Part shown: positions 35,571 to 43,926 of the stretch, piece after piece
Layout: each line of letters opens with the position of its first letter
Numbering within the stretch: position 1 is the first letter of the stretch
Origin: Fastidiosipila sp963510375
GTDB lineage: Bacteria; Bacillota; Clostridia; Saccharofermentanales; Fastidiosipilaceae
DNA: 53,547 nucleotides
Direction: 5' to 3'
Assembly (NCBI GenBank): GCA_963510375.1
Contig: CAUPES010000011.1
Coordinates: forward strand, 1 to 53,547
Position numbers and translations under genes: made by a program
Notes under the pieces: generated by a model
The model's database searches: none
What the model was told of the DNA's origin: nothing
What the model saw: the letters and a program-made list of their open reading frames with translations, nothing else

Positions 35571-37046
35571 CTAAGAGCCGATTCTGACTTCATTAATTGC
35601 ATAATGATTCCAATAAATATTGACAGAATTAATTTTAATTCGGATTGCTTTTGCATGAATTGTAGGGAAACTAATAGTCTTTGATTCTAGATTGTTATCA
35701 GCAGTATTCCACTGGACATTCCCGCTTTGAGCAATTTGCTTCCAATTATTTTTGCCGTCAAGTGAGTATTCAATATCCCAATTAGTAGGAGCCTGTAACA
35801 AAGCATAGCGAATATCCAAACTAACTTCTGAAATTGCTTGAATATCTTCCCAGTCAAAATATAGATATTCAGGTGTATCTAAAATTTTAGAAAATTCATT
35901 GGTGCTATTTTTCTTGAAGTCTTGGCTTTGGAAAGCTGAGTTTTCACTGTTATCACCATCGTTTAAGTGAGAAGGTAAAGATGTCCAATGATAATCTTGT
36001 CCTACACCTGTTGTAGCAAGCAAAGCAAGATTGTTTTCTGCCATTGCTTCTCTTTTTAAGGCTAAATCTCTATCTTGATTAAATTTAATCATTTCTGGTG
36101 TTTGGTAAGCTCTGAAATAATCTATAGTAAATTGCTTTGGATAATTAGTATCATTTGGATCAGGATTTTTTGACCAAGTTATACCATTCCATCCTTCATA
36201 AATACCTAATAGTGTCAACATTTTATAATTAGGAGATTGTTTACTAGTTCTAACTAATTTACCATCAAAATAAAACTTCATTCCTTCAGGTTCCCATAGG
36301 AAGCCATAGGTGTGAAAATCTGATTCTAAATCAGCTTTAACGTGATAATACAAGGTTTCTCTACGGATTTCCGGATCGCCCCATGGATGAACACCAGCTC
36401 TAACTTTGCTCCACTTCGGACCGACTTCTGGACCTAGAATTTCGAAAATATCAATTTCGGCTTGTTGATTTCTAAAATCTTCAGCACCTATCATCCACCA
36501 TGCACTATGTATTCCACCGGAAGAAGGTACTTTTGCTCTTAGTTCAAAATAACCATATTGGGTAATGAAGTTATTTATAGCTGGATGATGATCTGTTATT
36601 GTACAAAGATTCTTATCGAAACGATGCATCCCATCACGCATACCTGTCTGAATACTACTTAATTTTTGTTTGTCAGTTCCATGCCACCAAGGCGCAGGTT
36701 CTTTTGGTATGTTTAGAGAAATATTTCCATCGGCGAGTGTATATTTAGCACGTGCGTTATCTGGAGTAGTCCAGTGAATTAGATAATTTTCATCATTGAA
36801 TTTGCTTTTATCAAGAATTGTATCATTAAATTCTTCGTTGAAAACAAGTTGCCAGTCATTTTCTGGGATGTCAGATGCAGGTTCTATGTTATTTGCTTTA
36901 CTTTTGCTTGGAACAGAAGTAAGAAGCAGAAACACTAATGTCATAGCAAGTACAAGACTTTTATTTTTTATTGAATTTGAGCGTGAAAGATTTGTATTGA
37001 TATAAAAATTAACGGTGCTATTTTCAACGTTTCTAAATTTTCGCAT
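35571..37046 (-). CDS. Secreted GH16 endo-glycanase with C-terminal F5/8-type carbohydrate-binding domain
   Basis: The 491-residue protein has an N-terminal signal (hydrophobic core about 30-45, LVLAMTLVFLLLTSV), preceded by an unusually long polar stretch. The GH16 jelly-roll (about 62-315) has the catalytic motif AEIDIFEIL with nucleophile E197, D199 and acid/base E202, and FELRAKVPSSGGIHSAWWM before it. The C-terminal part (about 345-491) has the discoidin pattern (YLYFDWEDIQAISEVSLDIR, AIRIKINSV). Family members cut beta-1,3/1,4-glucans, agars, carrageenans or host beta-galactans; specificity is not decided here. GAGGTAAG precedes the ATG. With the GH31 gene it forms an operon divergent from yesN-yesM. 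Confidence 0.9.
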   Translation of the reverse strand: MRKFRNVENSTVNFYINTNLSRSNSIKNKSLVLAMTLVFLLLTSVPSKSKANNIEPASDIPENDWQLVFNEEFNDTILDKSKFNDENYLIHWTTPDNARAKYTLADGNISLNIPKEPAPWWHGTDKQKLSSIQTGMRDGMHRFDKNLCTITDHHPAINNFITQYGYFELRAKVPSSGGIHSAWWMIGAEDFRNQQAEIDIFEILGPEVGPKWSKVRAGVHPWGDPEIRRETLYYHVKADLESDFHTYGFLWEPEGMKFYFDGKLVRTSKQSPNYKMLTLLGIYEGWNGITWSKNPDPNDTNYPKQFTIDYFRAYQTPEMIKFNQDRDLALKREAMAENNLALLATTGVGQDYHWTSLPSHLNDGDNSENSAFQSQDFKKNSTNEFSKILDTPEYLYFDWEDIQAISEVSLDIRYALLQAPTNWDIEYSLDGKNNWKQIAQSGNVQWNTADNNLESKTISFPTIHAKAIRIKINSVNIYWNHYAINEVRIGS

Positions 37047-37058
37047 ACAGCTTACCTC

Positions 37059-37105
37059 TATAATCTTTGTGATATAATAATTGCACTTTGTTAAATATTT
37101 AACAA
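37059..37105. promoter_or_regulatory. Divergent GH16/yesN control region with an 18-bp palindrome
   Basis: TTGTTAAATATTTAACAA at 37088-37105 is a perfect palindrome in the 131-bp space between the divergent operons. On the minus strand its first six bases (TTGTTA, 37105-37100) could serve as a -35, with AATTAT 17 bp on as -10 for the GH16 operon. A bound dimer would block that promoter. Confidence 0.5.
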
Positions 37106-37177
37106 GTATCTAGAAGTTTTACGTCAGAATAACCAAAAATGGTTTTGAAATTTGTGTAATTAAGAGATGTTGAATTT

Positions 37178-38671
37178 ATGAGAGTTTTGTTAGTAGATGA
37201 CGAAAAAATTGAGAGACAAGGGCTAAAGTATCTCTTTGATAAACACGGTTTTGATTTTGAAATTCATCAGGCTAAACATGGTGAGATTGCGTTAGAAAAG
37301 TTGCACGAACAAGAGTTTGATCTTGTAATCACAGACTTGAAAATGCCAGTGATGGATGGATTGCACCTTATTGAAAACATGCATGATTTGGAAAAAGTTC
37401 CAAGGACTGTAATTTACAGTGCGTATAGCGATTTTTTCTACGCTAAACAAGCTATTCATTTTGGCGTTATTGACTATCTAATTAAACCAGTTGAAGAGCA
37501 TGAATTTGTTAAACTTATTACTAGAGTTGAGAACGAAATAAGTTTAGAAAAAACAGCCAATTTAGAGAAGGTTTTAGGCTCCAGTTTGAGCCAAAGAAAT
37601 GAATATGGCTTAAAGCTAAGTGCTGATGATTACAATGTGGAATTAACAGGTATTGCAGTCGCATTTGATATAGAAGCTAGTACATTAGGGCAAGTTCATG
37701 AAGATTTTAAAGGAATTCTCGAAACAGTTTTCCCAGAAGTATATTTATTTATTGAGAATGAACAAGAAGGAATTTTTTTCGCTTTAAATGTTCATAAGAA
37801 TGTTTATGAGAGTCTACAAAAGTTAATTCCTGTTTTAGAAGAAAAGGTTTCGGGATATGTACGTTTCTTTATTTTTGAAAGTTTTACTAATTATGAAAAA
37901 CTTAAAGAGTCTGTAAGTAATGGTAAGAATAAACTAAAATCTAGAATATTTGCTCCTAGAAGCCAAGTTTATTCATTATTAACAAAACCCGATGAAAATG
38001 AAATTTATTTGAATAGAAATTCAGTGATGCACAATGTGCAACGGGATGATTCGACTGTAGCAGAAACCCTAGAGAAGATGATAGATGAACTTGCTAAACT
38101 AGGACAATTCAGTAATCTTTACACAAAATATATATTTTTGCAGATGATTGAGAAAGTTAATCCGAATTTGTTACCAAAAGACATAGAGAAATTTTTAGCT
38201 TTGGAAAATTTGGAAGAAATCGAATCCTTTTTGTATGGAATTATTGGTGTTGCTAGTGATAGAAATACTACAAACGTATGGAAAGAAGGCGAAGAACTTA
38301 CAAATTCTAACAGTCAAGATGATATTGAAGATATTGTTCCTGAGGTTGAAACTGTTAAAACATACATTAAGCAACATTTTCAAGACAATCCTAATCTGGA
38401 GACAATCGCTCAACAGGTGCATTTGAGCCCGAATTATTTGTGCGTAATTTTCAAAAAAGAATCAGGAATGACTGTAGTAGCCTATATGACTGAAGTCAAA
38501 TTGAATTATGCAGCATATTTATTAGAAAATACTTACGAAAGAATAGCTGATATAGCAGAAAAAGTAGGTTATACGAATACTTCTTATTTTAATATGATTT
38601 TCAAGAATAGCTTTGGAATGACTCCTTCAGTCTATAGAAAACAAAAACAAATAAAGGCAATGGACAAATAA
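37178..38671 (+). CDS. yesN: YesN-type response regulator with AraC DNA-binding domain
   Basis: The 497-residue protein has an N-terminal receiver (about 1-120) with phospho-acceptor D53 in VITDLKMPVMDG and the LIKPVEE lysine motif. A divergent middle region (about 130-380) follows, then two helix-turn-helix motifs of the AraC family (about 395-492, ending GYTNTSYFNMIFKNSFGMTPSVYRKQ in pieces). This architecture controls carbohydrate operons next to it, with YesM as kinase. One base separates its stop from the kinase's first possible start codon. The likely targets are the divergent GH16-GH31 operon and the ABC operon downstream. Confidence 0.92.
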   Translation: MRVLLVDDEKIERQGLKYLFDKHGFDFEIHQAKHGEIALEKLHEQEFDLVITDLKMPVMDGLHLIENMHDLEKVPRTVIYSAYSDFFYAKQAIHFGVIDYLIKPVEEHEFVKLITRVENEISLEKTANLEKVLGSSLSQRNEYGLKLSADDYNVELTGIAVAFDIEASTLGQVHEDFKGILETVFPEVYLFIENEQEGIFFALNVHKNVYESLQKLIPVLEEKVSGYVRFFIFESFTNYEKLKESVSNGKNKLKSRIFAPRSQVYSLLTKPDENEIYLNRNSVMHNVQRDDSTVAETLEKMIDELAKLGQFSNLYTKYIFLQMIEKVNPNLLPKDIEKFLALENLEEIESFLYGIIGVASDRNTTNVWKEGEELTNSNSQDDIEDIVPEVETVKTYIKQHFQDNPNLETIAQQVHLSPNYLCVIFKKESGMTVVAYMTEVKLNYAAYLLENTYERIADIAEKVGYTNTSYFNMIFKNSFGMTPSVYRKQKQIKAMDK

Positions 38672-38693
38672 GTTGAGGTTTTCAGGGGCAAAA

Positions 38694-40340
38694 ATGTTTA
38701 GAAATAAAGAAAAAGTTAAAGAACATGAAAAAGGGTTTAATTTGAATTTTGCACCAAGTATCAAAGATAATAAAAAGGATACACTTTTATTAAGGTTAAG
38801 TGTTTATTTATTAGCTTTTAGTGTTTTGCCAATACTCTTTCTAAGCCTTTACTTTCAACATCAACTGAAATATGAACAAGAAAGTACCTTGAGTAGAGCA
38901 TATGATGATTACAGTGTATATATGGCTGAACAAATAGATCAGAAGGTTAGTAATATTAAAGAAATAATGCTAACACTTGGTCAAAATCAGAGTCTCCAAG
39001 AAGCACTTAGATTAAGAAATACTAGTGATTATTATTTTGACAAAGATTTACGTCAGAACTTTGAAACATATATCTGGTATAACTTAACTAGTAATCGCTC
39101 TATTATAAAAAGTTTTAGGATTTATTCAAGAAATGCAGAGCGACATATAGGTTACTTTATCTCTCCCTATGAATATGCTGACAAAAATGTACAAAGCATT
39201 TTAAAAAGACAAGCCAAATATGTTGGGCTGACTGCAGATGCTAATTCTGAACTTTACTATATTTATCCTATTTTTTCACGCTTTGGTGAAGAGCCAGTTG
39301 CCCATGCTTTAGCTGTGATTGATAAAGATAAAGCTTTTTCCAATAAAGTACAAATGAATGCCAGAGAAAATAATTTTGCATCAATAATCTTAATGAATGA
39401 TCAAGAAGTGAAGAGTACTTATTCTAGTGATTTCCAATTGCCTTATGTAGAAGTAAATAGACATTGTCCACTTAGTGGCTTGGATTTACAATTACTGATC
39501 CCATATAAGTCTTTGCATGTTGATGTTTTGCCATTAATATTTTTTGCACTTCTAACCTTAGTTATTTTTATATTGTTATTTTTATTAATTAATAGGCAAC
39601 TAAGAATATTAAGAGAACAGATAATTCAAGAACAGAATATGGTTCAAGTTTTGCACTATAACAGCTTACAAAGACAAATGAATCCGCACTTTTTGTATAA
39701 CACCCTATCCATGATTAATTGGAAGGCTAAGTATGCTGGACAGGAGGATATTTCAGATATTACCTTGCGTTTGTCCAAATATTATAGGTTAGTGCTTAAT
39801 AATGGTAAGCCATACCAAAGTTTAGAAAATGCTTTTACAATGGCAGAAATATACTTAAGCCTCAAACAAGAACTTATGGATGAGGATTTGAATTTTAACC
39901 TAGACTTAGAAAAAAACATAAGAGATAGAAAGATTATTAATTTCATTCTCCAGCCTTTAGTAGAGAACGCTGTTGTTCACGGAATTAGCGCAACGGGACA
40001 AGCAGGATATGTAGAAATTAAAGCAAAAGAGATTAACGAAAATAATAATAAAGAAGCAAAATCAGATTTATTAATCCTAATATATGATGATGGTCGCGGA
40101 CTATATAATTTCAATGAGGTTCTTGATGAGAGCGAATCCGGTTTTGCAATCAAGAACATAGCAACTCGTTTACAATTAGCACATGGAAAAAACTATGGAC
40201 TAGCACTTTATTCTGGTGAGGAGATCTACAAGCTCAATGCTGATGTAGCAGAGGATGTTTACTACGGTGATCAAGATTTTAGAGAATTTTTAATTAAAGC
40301 CAAAGAAAAAGGTACTTTAACCGTATTGTTTTTACCATAA
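38694..40340 (+). CDS. yesM: YesM-type sensor histidine kinase
   Basis: The 548-residue membrane kinase has TM1 (about 31-53), an external sensor region of about 220 residues, TM2 (about 281-303), and the His_kinase domain with phospho-acceptor H332 in RQMNPHFLYNTL. The ATPase domain follows with LQPLVENAVVHG and YDDGRGL. ATG 38694 is chosen because AGGGGC lies just upstream; an in-frame TTG at 38673 is the alternative. It partners with YesN and should sense a sugar outside the cell. The ABC operon starts 168 bp downstream. Confidence 0.92.
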   Translation: MFRNKEKVKEHEKGFNLNFAPSIKDNKKDTLLLRLSVYLLAFSVLPILFLSLYFQHQLKYEQESTLSRAYDDYSVYMAEQIDQKVSNIKEIMLTLGQNQSLQEALRLRNTSDYYFDKDLRQNFETYIWYNLTSNRSIIKSFRIYSRNAERHIGYFISPYEYADKNVQSILKRQAKYVGLTADANSELYYIYPIFSRFGEEPVAHALAVIDKDKAFSNKVQMNARENNFASIILMNDQEVKSTYSSDFQLPYVEVNRHCPLSGLDLQLLIPYKSLHVDVLPLIFFALLTLVIFILLFLLINRQLRILREQIIQEQNMVQVLHYNSLQRQMNPHFLYNTLSMINWKAKYAGQEDISDITLRLSKYYRLVLNNGKPYQSLENAFTMAEIYLSLKQELMDEDLNFNLDLEKNIRDRKIINFILQPLVENAVVHGISATGQAGYVEIKAKEINENNNKEAKSDLLILIYDDGRGLYNFNEVLDESESGFAIKNIATRLQLAHGKNYGLALYSGEEIYKLNADVAEDVYYGDQDFREFLIKAKEKGTLTVLFLP

Positions 40341-40434
40341 TTTTTACAATAATCAATAAAATATTGTTATATTTTATAAGAAATTGCTATTTTTATATCT
40401 AAAAAATTCTACTAAACTATAAGTAATAGAGATA

Positions 40435-40485
40435 TTGACCAAGGAAAATAAGGACTTGGAGGTTATAAGTTCTATACTTGGCCAA
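40435..40485 (+). promoter_or_regulatory. Inverted repeat in the leader of the second ABC operon
   Basis: TTGACCAAG at 40435-40443 and CTTGGCCAA at 40477-40485 are inverted copies (8 of 9 bases), with a further ACTTGG between them. It lies 23 bp before the binding-protein start. It may be a regulator site or a folded leader; the sequence does not distinguish these. Confidence 0.35.
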
Positions 40486-40507
40486 AATAAAAATGGAGGA
40501 TTTGAAG

Positions 40508-41854
40508 ATGAGAAAGATAGTGAAAAAATCACTAGCGACAGTTTTGAGTTTAAGTCTTGCACTAGGTCTAGTAGCATGTAACCAAAACACTCAAAAAGAA
40601 ACGGGTAAAACAACAGACAAAAAACCTGGAAGTGAACAATCAACTGGCAAAAAAGATGATGGTAAAACTTCCAAAGAAAACCAAGACAAAATTCCTCTGA
40701 GAATTATGTATTGGAACAAACAAGAAACAATGCAATCATTCCTAGATCTAGTTAAAAAGAAATTACCTCAAGTAGATCTAGAATTTCAATTCGTTCCGGT
40801 CGGTGAGTTAGATAGTATAGTCAGTGCTCAATTACAAGCTGGTGAAGGTCCAGATATTTTACCTTCTGGTACTAGTGAAGCATATGCTAAAGCAGGTTAC
40901 TTAGTAGACTTATCTAATGAAGATTTCATGAAGAACTTTGATGAAAGTGCTTTAGACCTAATTTCAATCAATGGTAAGCAATATGGTATACCAGGATTAA
41001 GCTGGTATGAAGGTATGTTCTATAACAAGACTATATTCGAAGAAAATGGTTTAAAACCTCCAAAATCTTTTGAAGAGTTAATGCAATTACACAAGGCTCT
41101 AAAAGATAAAGGCATTAAACCTCAAGCAATGGGTGCAAACTCATGGGAACCAATGATGAAATCAAGCTTAGGTTTCGCAATTGCTGAATGGTTACGTACA
41201 ACAGAAGATGGTAAGACATTTGATCAAGGCATTCGTGAAGGAACTAAAACATTCTCAGGTTCTAAACTTAAAGAAAACATCGAAATTTGGGATCAATACA
41301 TAGAAGATGGTTACTTGACTCCAGACATGTTGGAAGTAAGTTATGACGAAGCTTTAGTAGAATTTGCTACAGGTAAAGCAGCTATGTGGGAATCAGGTCC
41401 ATGGGCAGTTGAAGCAATTAAGAAAACTAATCCAGATCTAAAATTTGATATGTTCCCATTCTACGGTACAAAAGGCGATGAAGGCTGGTTAGTTGGTGGT
41501 CCGGGTGTTACATTTGGTATTAACTCAGCAAGTAAGAACCAAGATGCAGCTAAAGAAGTTCTAGCATTAATGGCATCTCCTGAGGGTCAAAAAGCTCTTC
41601 TAGAGAACAACCCAGGTTCAGGTTCATTTGGTAAAGATGTTAAAGTAGAACTTCCAGAATACTTCCAAGGCGTAAAAGAAGTCTTAAGTAGTGGTCGTAC
41701 ATATTGTCCATGGTTTGTATGGAGTACAAATAATAATCCATACATTGAAACTTATGGTAAAGGATTACAAGAATACCTACAAGGTAATATGACAATTGAT
41801 GAAGTCTTAGCTCAAGTTGATGAAGTTGCAAAAGCAGATCATGAACTGAAATAG
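40508..41854 (+). CDS. Sugar ABC transporter substrate-binding lipoprotein (family 1)
   Basis: This is a 448-residue binding protein of a CUT1 sugar importer, anchored outside the membrane. The signal MRKIVKKSLATVLSLSLALG ends in the lipobox LVAC with C24. A K/T/S/E-rich linker precedes the binding fold (LRIMYWNKQETMQSF, GEGPDILPSGTSEAYAKAGYL, FATGKAAMWESGPWAVEAI). GGAGGA at 40495-40500 supports ATG 40508 over an in-frame start 30 bp upstream. It heads an operon under likely YesMN control. A small to medium oligosaccharide is expected, with no further detail. Confidence 0.93.
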   Translation: MRKIVKKSLATVLSLSLALGLVACNQNTQKETGKTTDKKPGSEQSTGKKDDGKTSKENQDKIPLRIMYWNKQETMQSFLDLVKKKLPQVDLEFQFVPVGELDSIVSAQLQAGEGPDILPSGTSEAYAKAGYLVDLSNEDFMKNFDESALDLISINGKQYGIPGLSWYEGMFYNKTIFEENGLKPPKSFEELMQLHKALKDKGIKPQAMGANSWEPMMKSSLGFAIAEWLRTTEDGKTFDQGIREGTKTFSGSKLKENIEIWDQYIEDGYLTPDMLEVSYDEALVEFATGKAAMWESGPWAVEAIKKTNPDLKFDMFPFYGTKGDEGWLVGGPGVTFGINSASKNQDAAKEVLALMASPEGQKALLENNPGSGSFGKDVKVELPEYFQGVKEVLSSGRTYCPWFVWSTNNNPYIETYGKGLQEYLQGNMTIDEVLAQVDEVAKADHELK

Positions 41855-41889
41855 TGTATATTTCGACCAGTAGCTAATAAATAAAAAAG

Positions 41890-41920
41890 TTGGCGGGGTC
41901 TTGGCTCCGCCAATTTGTTT
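41890..41920 (+). terminator. Hairpin between binding-protein and permease genes
   Basis: TTGGCGG at 41890-41896 pairs with CCGCCAA at 41907-41913, followed by TTTGTTT. It resembles a true terminator more than the hairpin of the first ABC operon, so read-through would set a low permease level. Confidence 0.75.
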
Positions 41921-41945
41921 ATAAATAGAATTGAGAGGAAATGGT

Positions 41946-42881
41946 ATGACTAAAGCCAGTATTGATAAAAAGAATAAAAATTCAGATGTTAGTAAACACA
42001 GGAGAAAACAAAAATTTAAAATAGCATTGCAGTATGAAATTCTAATTGTCCCAGCTTTGGTCTTATACATATTATTCTGCGGAGTTCCTTTCATATCGAC
42101 TTTCTTATATAGTGTCACAGATTACAATATATATAACTTAAAAGATTACGGATTTGCTGGATTAAGTAATTACATTAGAGTATTTGAAACTTCTGTTATA
42201 AAAACAGCGTTGCTTAACTCAATTTGGTATGCATTAGGAATGACATTTTTCCAATCTCTAATTGCTATACCTTTAGCAGTATTACTAAATAATAAAATTC
42301 CAGGAAGAAATTTCATGAGAGCAGGCTGGTTCTTGCCAGCAATGTTCAGTCCAATGGTAGTTGGTTTCCTGTTCAAGTTCTTGTTTGGACGTAGCGGTCC
42401 TGTCAATATGTTTTTGCAAAATCTAGGACATGAAGGAATTGCCTTCTTCAGTACAGATAATGCTTTAAATACAATTATTTTCTCACAAGTATGGCAATGG
42501 ACTGGTTGGGCAATGGTCATATATCTTGCTAATTTACAAACGATTCCGTCAGACATGATAGAAGCCGCAAGAGTTGATGGTGCAAGCGGTTTTGATATAT
42601 TCTTCAGGATTACTTTACCATTATTATATCCTGGAGTAACTGTCGTAGGTATTAGTTCACTTGTTGGTGGCTTAAAGGTATTTGATATTGTCTATTCCAT
42701 GACAAACGGTGGCCCAGGTTATTCAACCGAGACAATTATGAGTACTATGCTCAAGATTACTTCGGGTAGAGGAGATTACGCTCTGGCATCAGCATTTGGT
42801 GTTGTGTTTTTTGCAGTGGTTTTATTCATTAGCATGATCTTACTTAGATTGCTCAAAGTTTGGGAAAACAAGGTTAATTAG
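41946..42881 (+). CDS. Sugar ABC transporter permease (MsmF/UgpA-like)
   Basis: The 311-residue permease has a lysine-rich N-terminal tail, six helices (first about 30-50) and the ATPase-docking EAA loop IEAARVDGASGFDIFFRITLP. GAGAGG precedes ATG 41946; the in-frame TTG at 41931 is inside a weaker context. It forms the channel with the next gene's product. Confidence 0.93.
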   Translation: MTKASIDKKNKNSDVSKHRRKQKFKIALQYEILIVPALVLYILFCGVPFISTFLYSVTDYNIYNLKDYGFAGLSNYIRVFETSVIKTALLNSIWYALGMTFFQSLIAIPLAVLLNNKIPGRNFMRAGWFLPAMFSPMVVGFLFKFLFGRSGPVNMFLQNLGHEGIAFFSTDNALNTIIFSQVWQWTGWAMVIYLANLQTIPSDMIEAARVDGASGFDIFFRITLPLLYPGVTVVGISSLVGGLKVFDIVYSMTNGGPGYSTETIMSTMLKITSGRGDYALASAFGVVFFAVVLFISMILLRLLKVWENKVN

Positions 42882-42896
42882 GAAGAGGTGCTAGAG

Positions 42897-43760
42897 ATGA
42901 AAGAATTTGTATCGAATTTTAAATATATATTCAAAAAAGGTAATCGTCGCTACATAGGAGTAACGTTGTTATTGATAGCTTTATTCTTAGTATTTATGAT
43001 ACCGGTATATTATTTAGTAATAACTACGGTGAAAACTCCAGAAGAGGCAGCTTTACACCCAATGGCTCTACCAATTAGCTGGGATTTTTCTTCATATGGA
43101 GAAGCACTAAAAAAGATGAACTACTTTAATGCTTTGAAAAATACAATGTTTATAGCAGGTATGACAGTAGTAATTAACATATCTGCAGCAAGTATGGCAT
43201 CTTATGCTTTAGCACGTCATAGAAGCAAATTGAATTCATTTATATTCATGTTATTTGTAAGTGGTATGATGATACCTTTCCAAATGGGTTTATCAAGCTT
43301 ATTTAAATTAATGAGCGATTTAAACTTAGTTAATACTCCTTGGGCAGTTATATTAGTAAATGCATCAGGAAGCTTGATTTCAAGTATCTTTATGATGAAA
43401 TCATTTATCTCCTCTTCAGTGCCAATTGAGATTGAGGAAGCTGCCAGAATAGATGGAGCAGGTGTTTTGGGTATATTCTTCCAGATAGTTTTACCATTGA
43501 TGAAACCTGTAATAGCTACCATGTCTATAATTGTTATGTTAGGTGCCTGGAATGATTTCTTGAATCCTCTACTATTCCTAATGGAAGATAAGAAATACGT
43601 ATTATTGCAACAATTATCTAAGAATATTGGTCAGTTCTCAGTTGACTGGAATAGCATGTTCCCAATGCTGGTACTGTCAGTTTTGCCATTGACTTTAGTA
43701 TTTATATTCTTGCAAAGATACATTATTTCAGGTGTAGTAGCAGGTGCGGTTAAAGGATAA
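42897..43760 (+). CDS. Sugar ABC transporter permease (MsmG/UgpE-like)
   Basis: The 287-residue second permease has its first helix at about 21-40, the EAA loop EEAARIDGAGVLGIFFQIVLP, and the usual C-terminal LQRYIISGVVAGAVKG. GGAAGAGG at 42881-42888 supports ATG 42897 over an in-frame GTG at 42888 that overlaps it. It starts 15 bp after the first permease. No ATPase follows. Confidence 0.93.
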   Translation: MKEFVSNFKYIFKKGNRRYIGVTLLLIALFLVFMIPVYYLVITTVKTPEEAALHPMALPISWDFSSYGEALKKMNYFNALKNTMFIAGMTVVINISAASMASYALARHRSKLNSFIFMLFVSGMMIPFQMGLSSLFKLMSDLNLVNTPWAVILVNASGSLISSIFMMKSFISSSVPIEIEEAARIDGAGVLGIFFQIVLPLMKPVIATMSIIVMLGAWNDFLNPLLFLMEDKKYVLLQQLSKNIGQFSVDWNSMFPMLVLSVLPLTLVFIFLQRYIISGVVAGAVKG

Positions 43761-43815
43761 AAATTAAAAAAATAACAAAATAACAATTTTTATGATGATT
43801 TGTATGATTGAGAGA

Positions 43816-43850
43816 ATGTGGTCTACTTACATAGGTAGATCACATTTTTT
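43816..43850 (+). terminator. Terminator of the second sugar ABC operon
   Basis: ATGTGGTCTAC pairs with GTAGATCACAT (11 bp, one wobble) and TTTTT follows. Confidence 0.82.
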
Positions 43851-43887
43851 GCTAAAAGTTTCTTAATTGTAGAGCTTTTTTCTTAGA

Positions 43888-43910
43888 ATTGCTATAATCT
43901 GTATAGCAAT
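43888..43910 (+). promoter_or_regulatory. Perfect inverted repeat over the -10 of the CPBP-like gene
   Basis: ATTGCTATA at 43888-43896 and TATAGCAAT at 43902-43910 are perfect inverted copies with a 5-bp spacer. The -10 hexamer TATAAT (43893-43898) is inside. A bound dimer would cover the promoter. No regulator gene is adjacent. Confidence 0.55.
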
Positions 43911-43926
43911 ATGAAAGGCCAATGAG

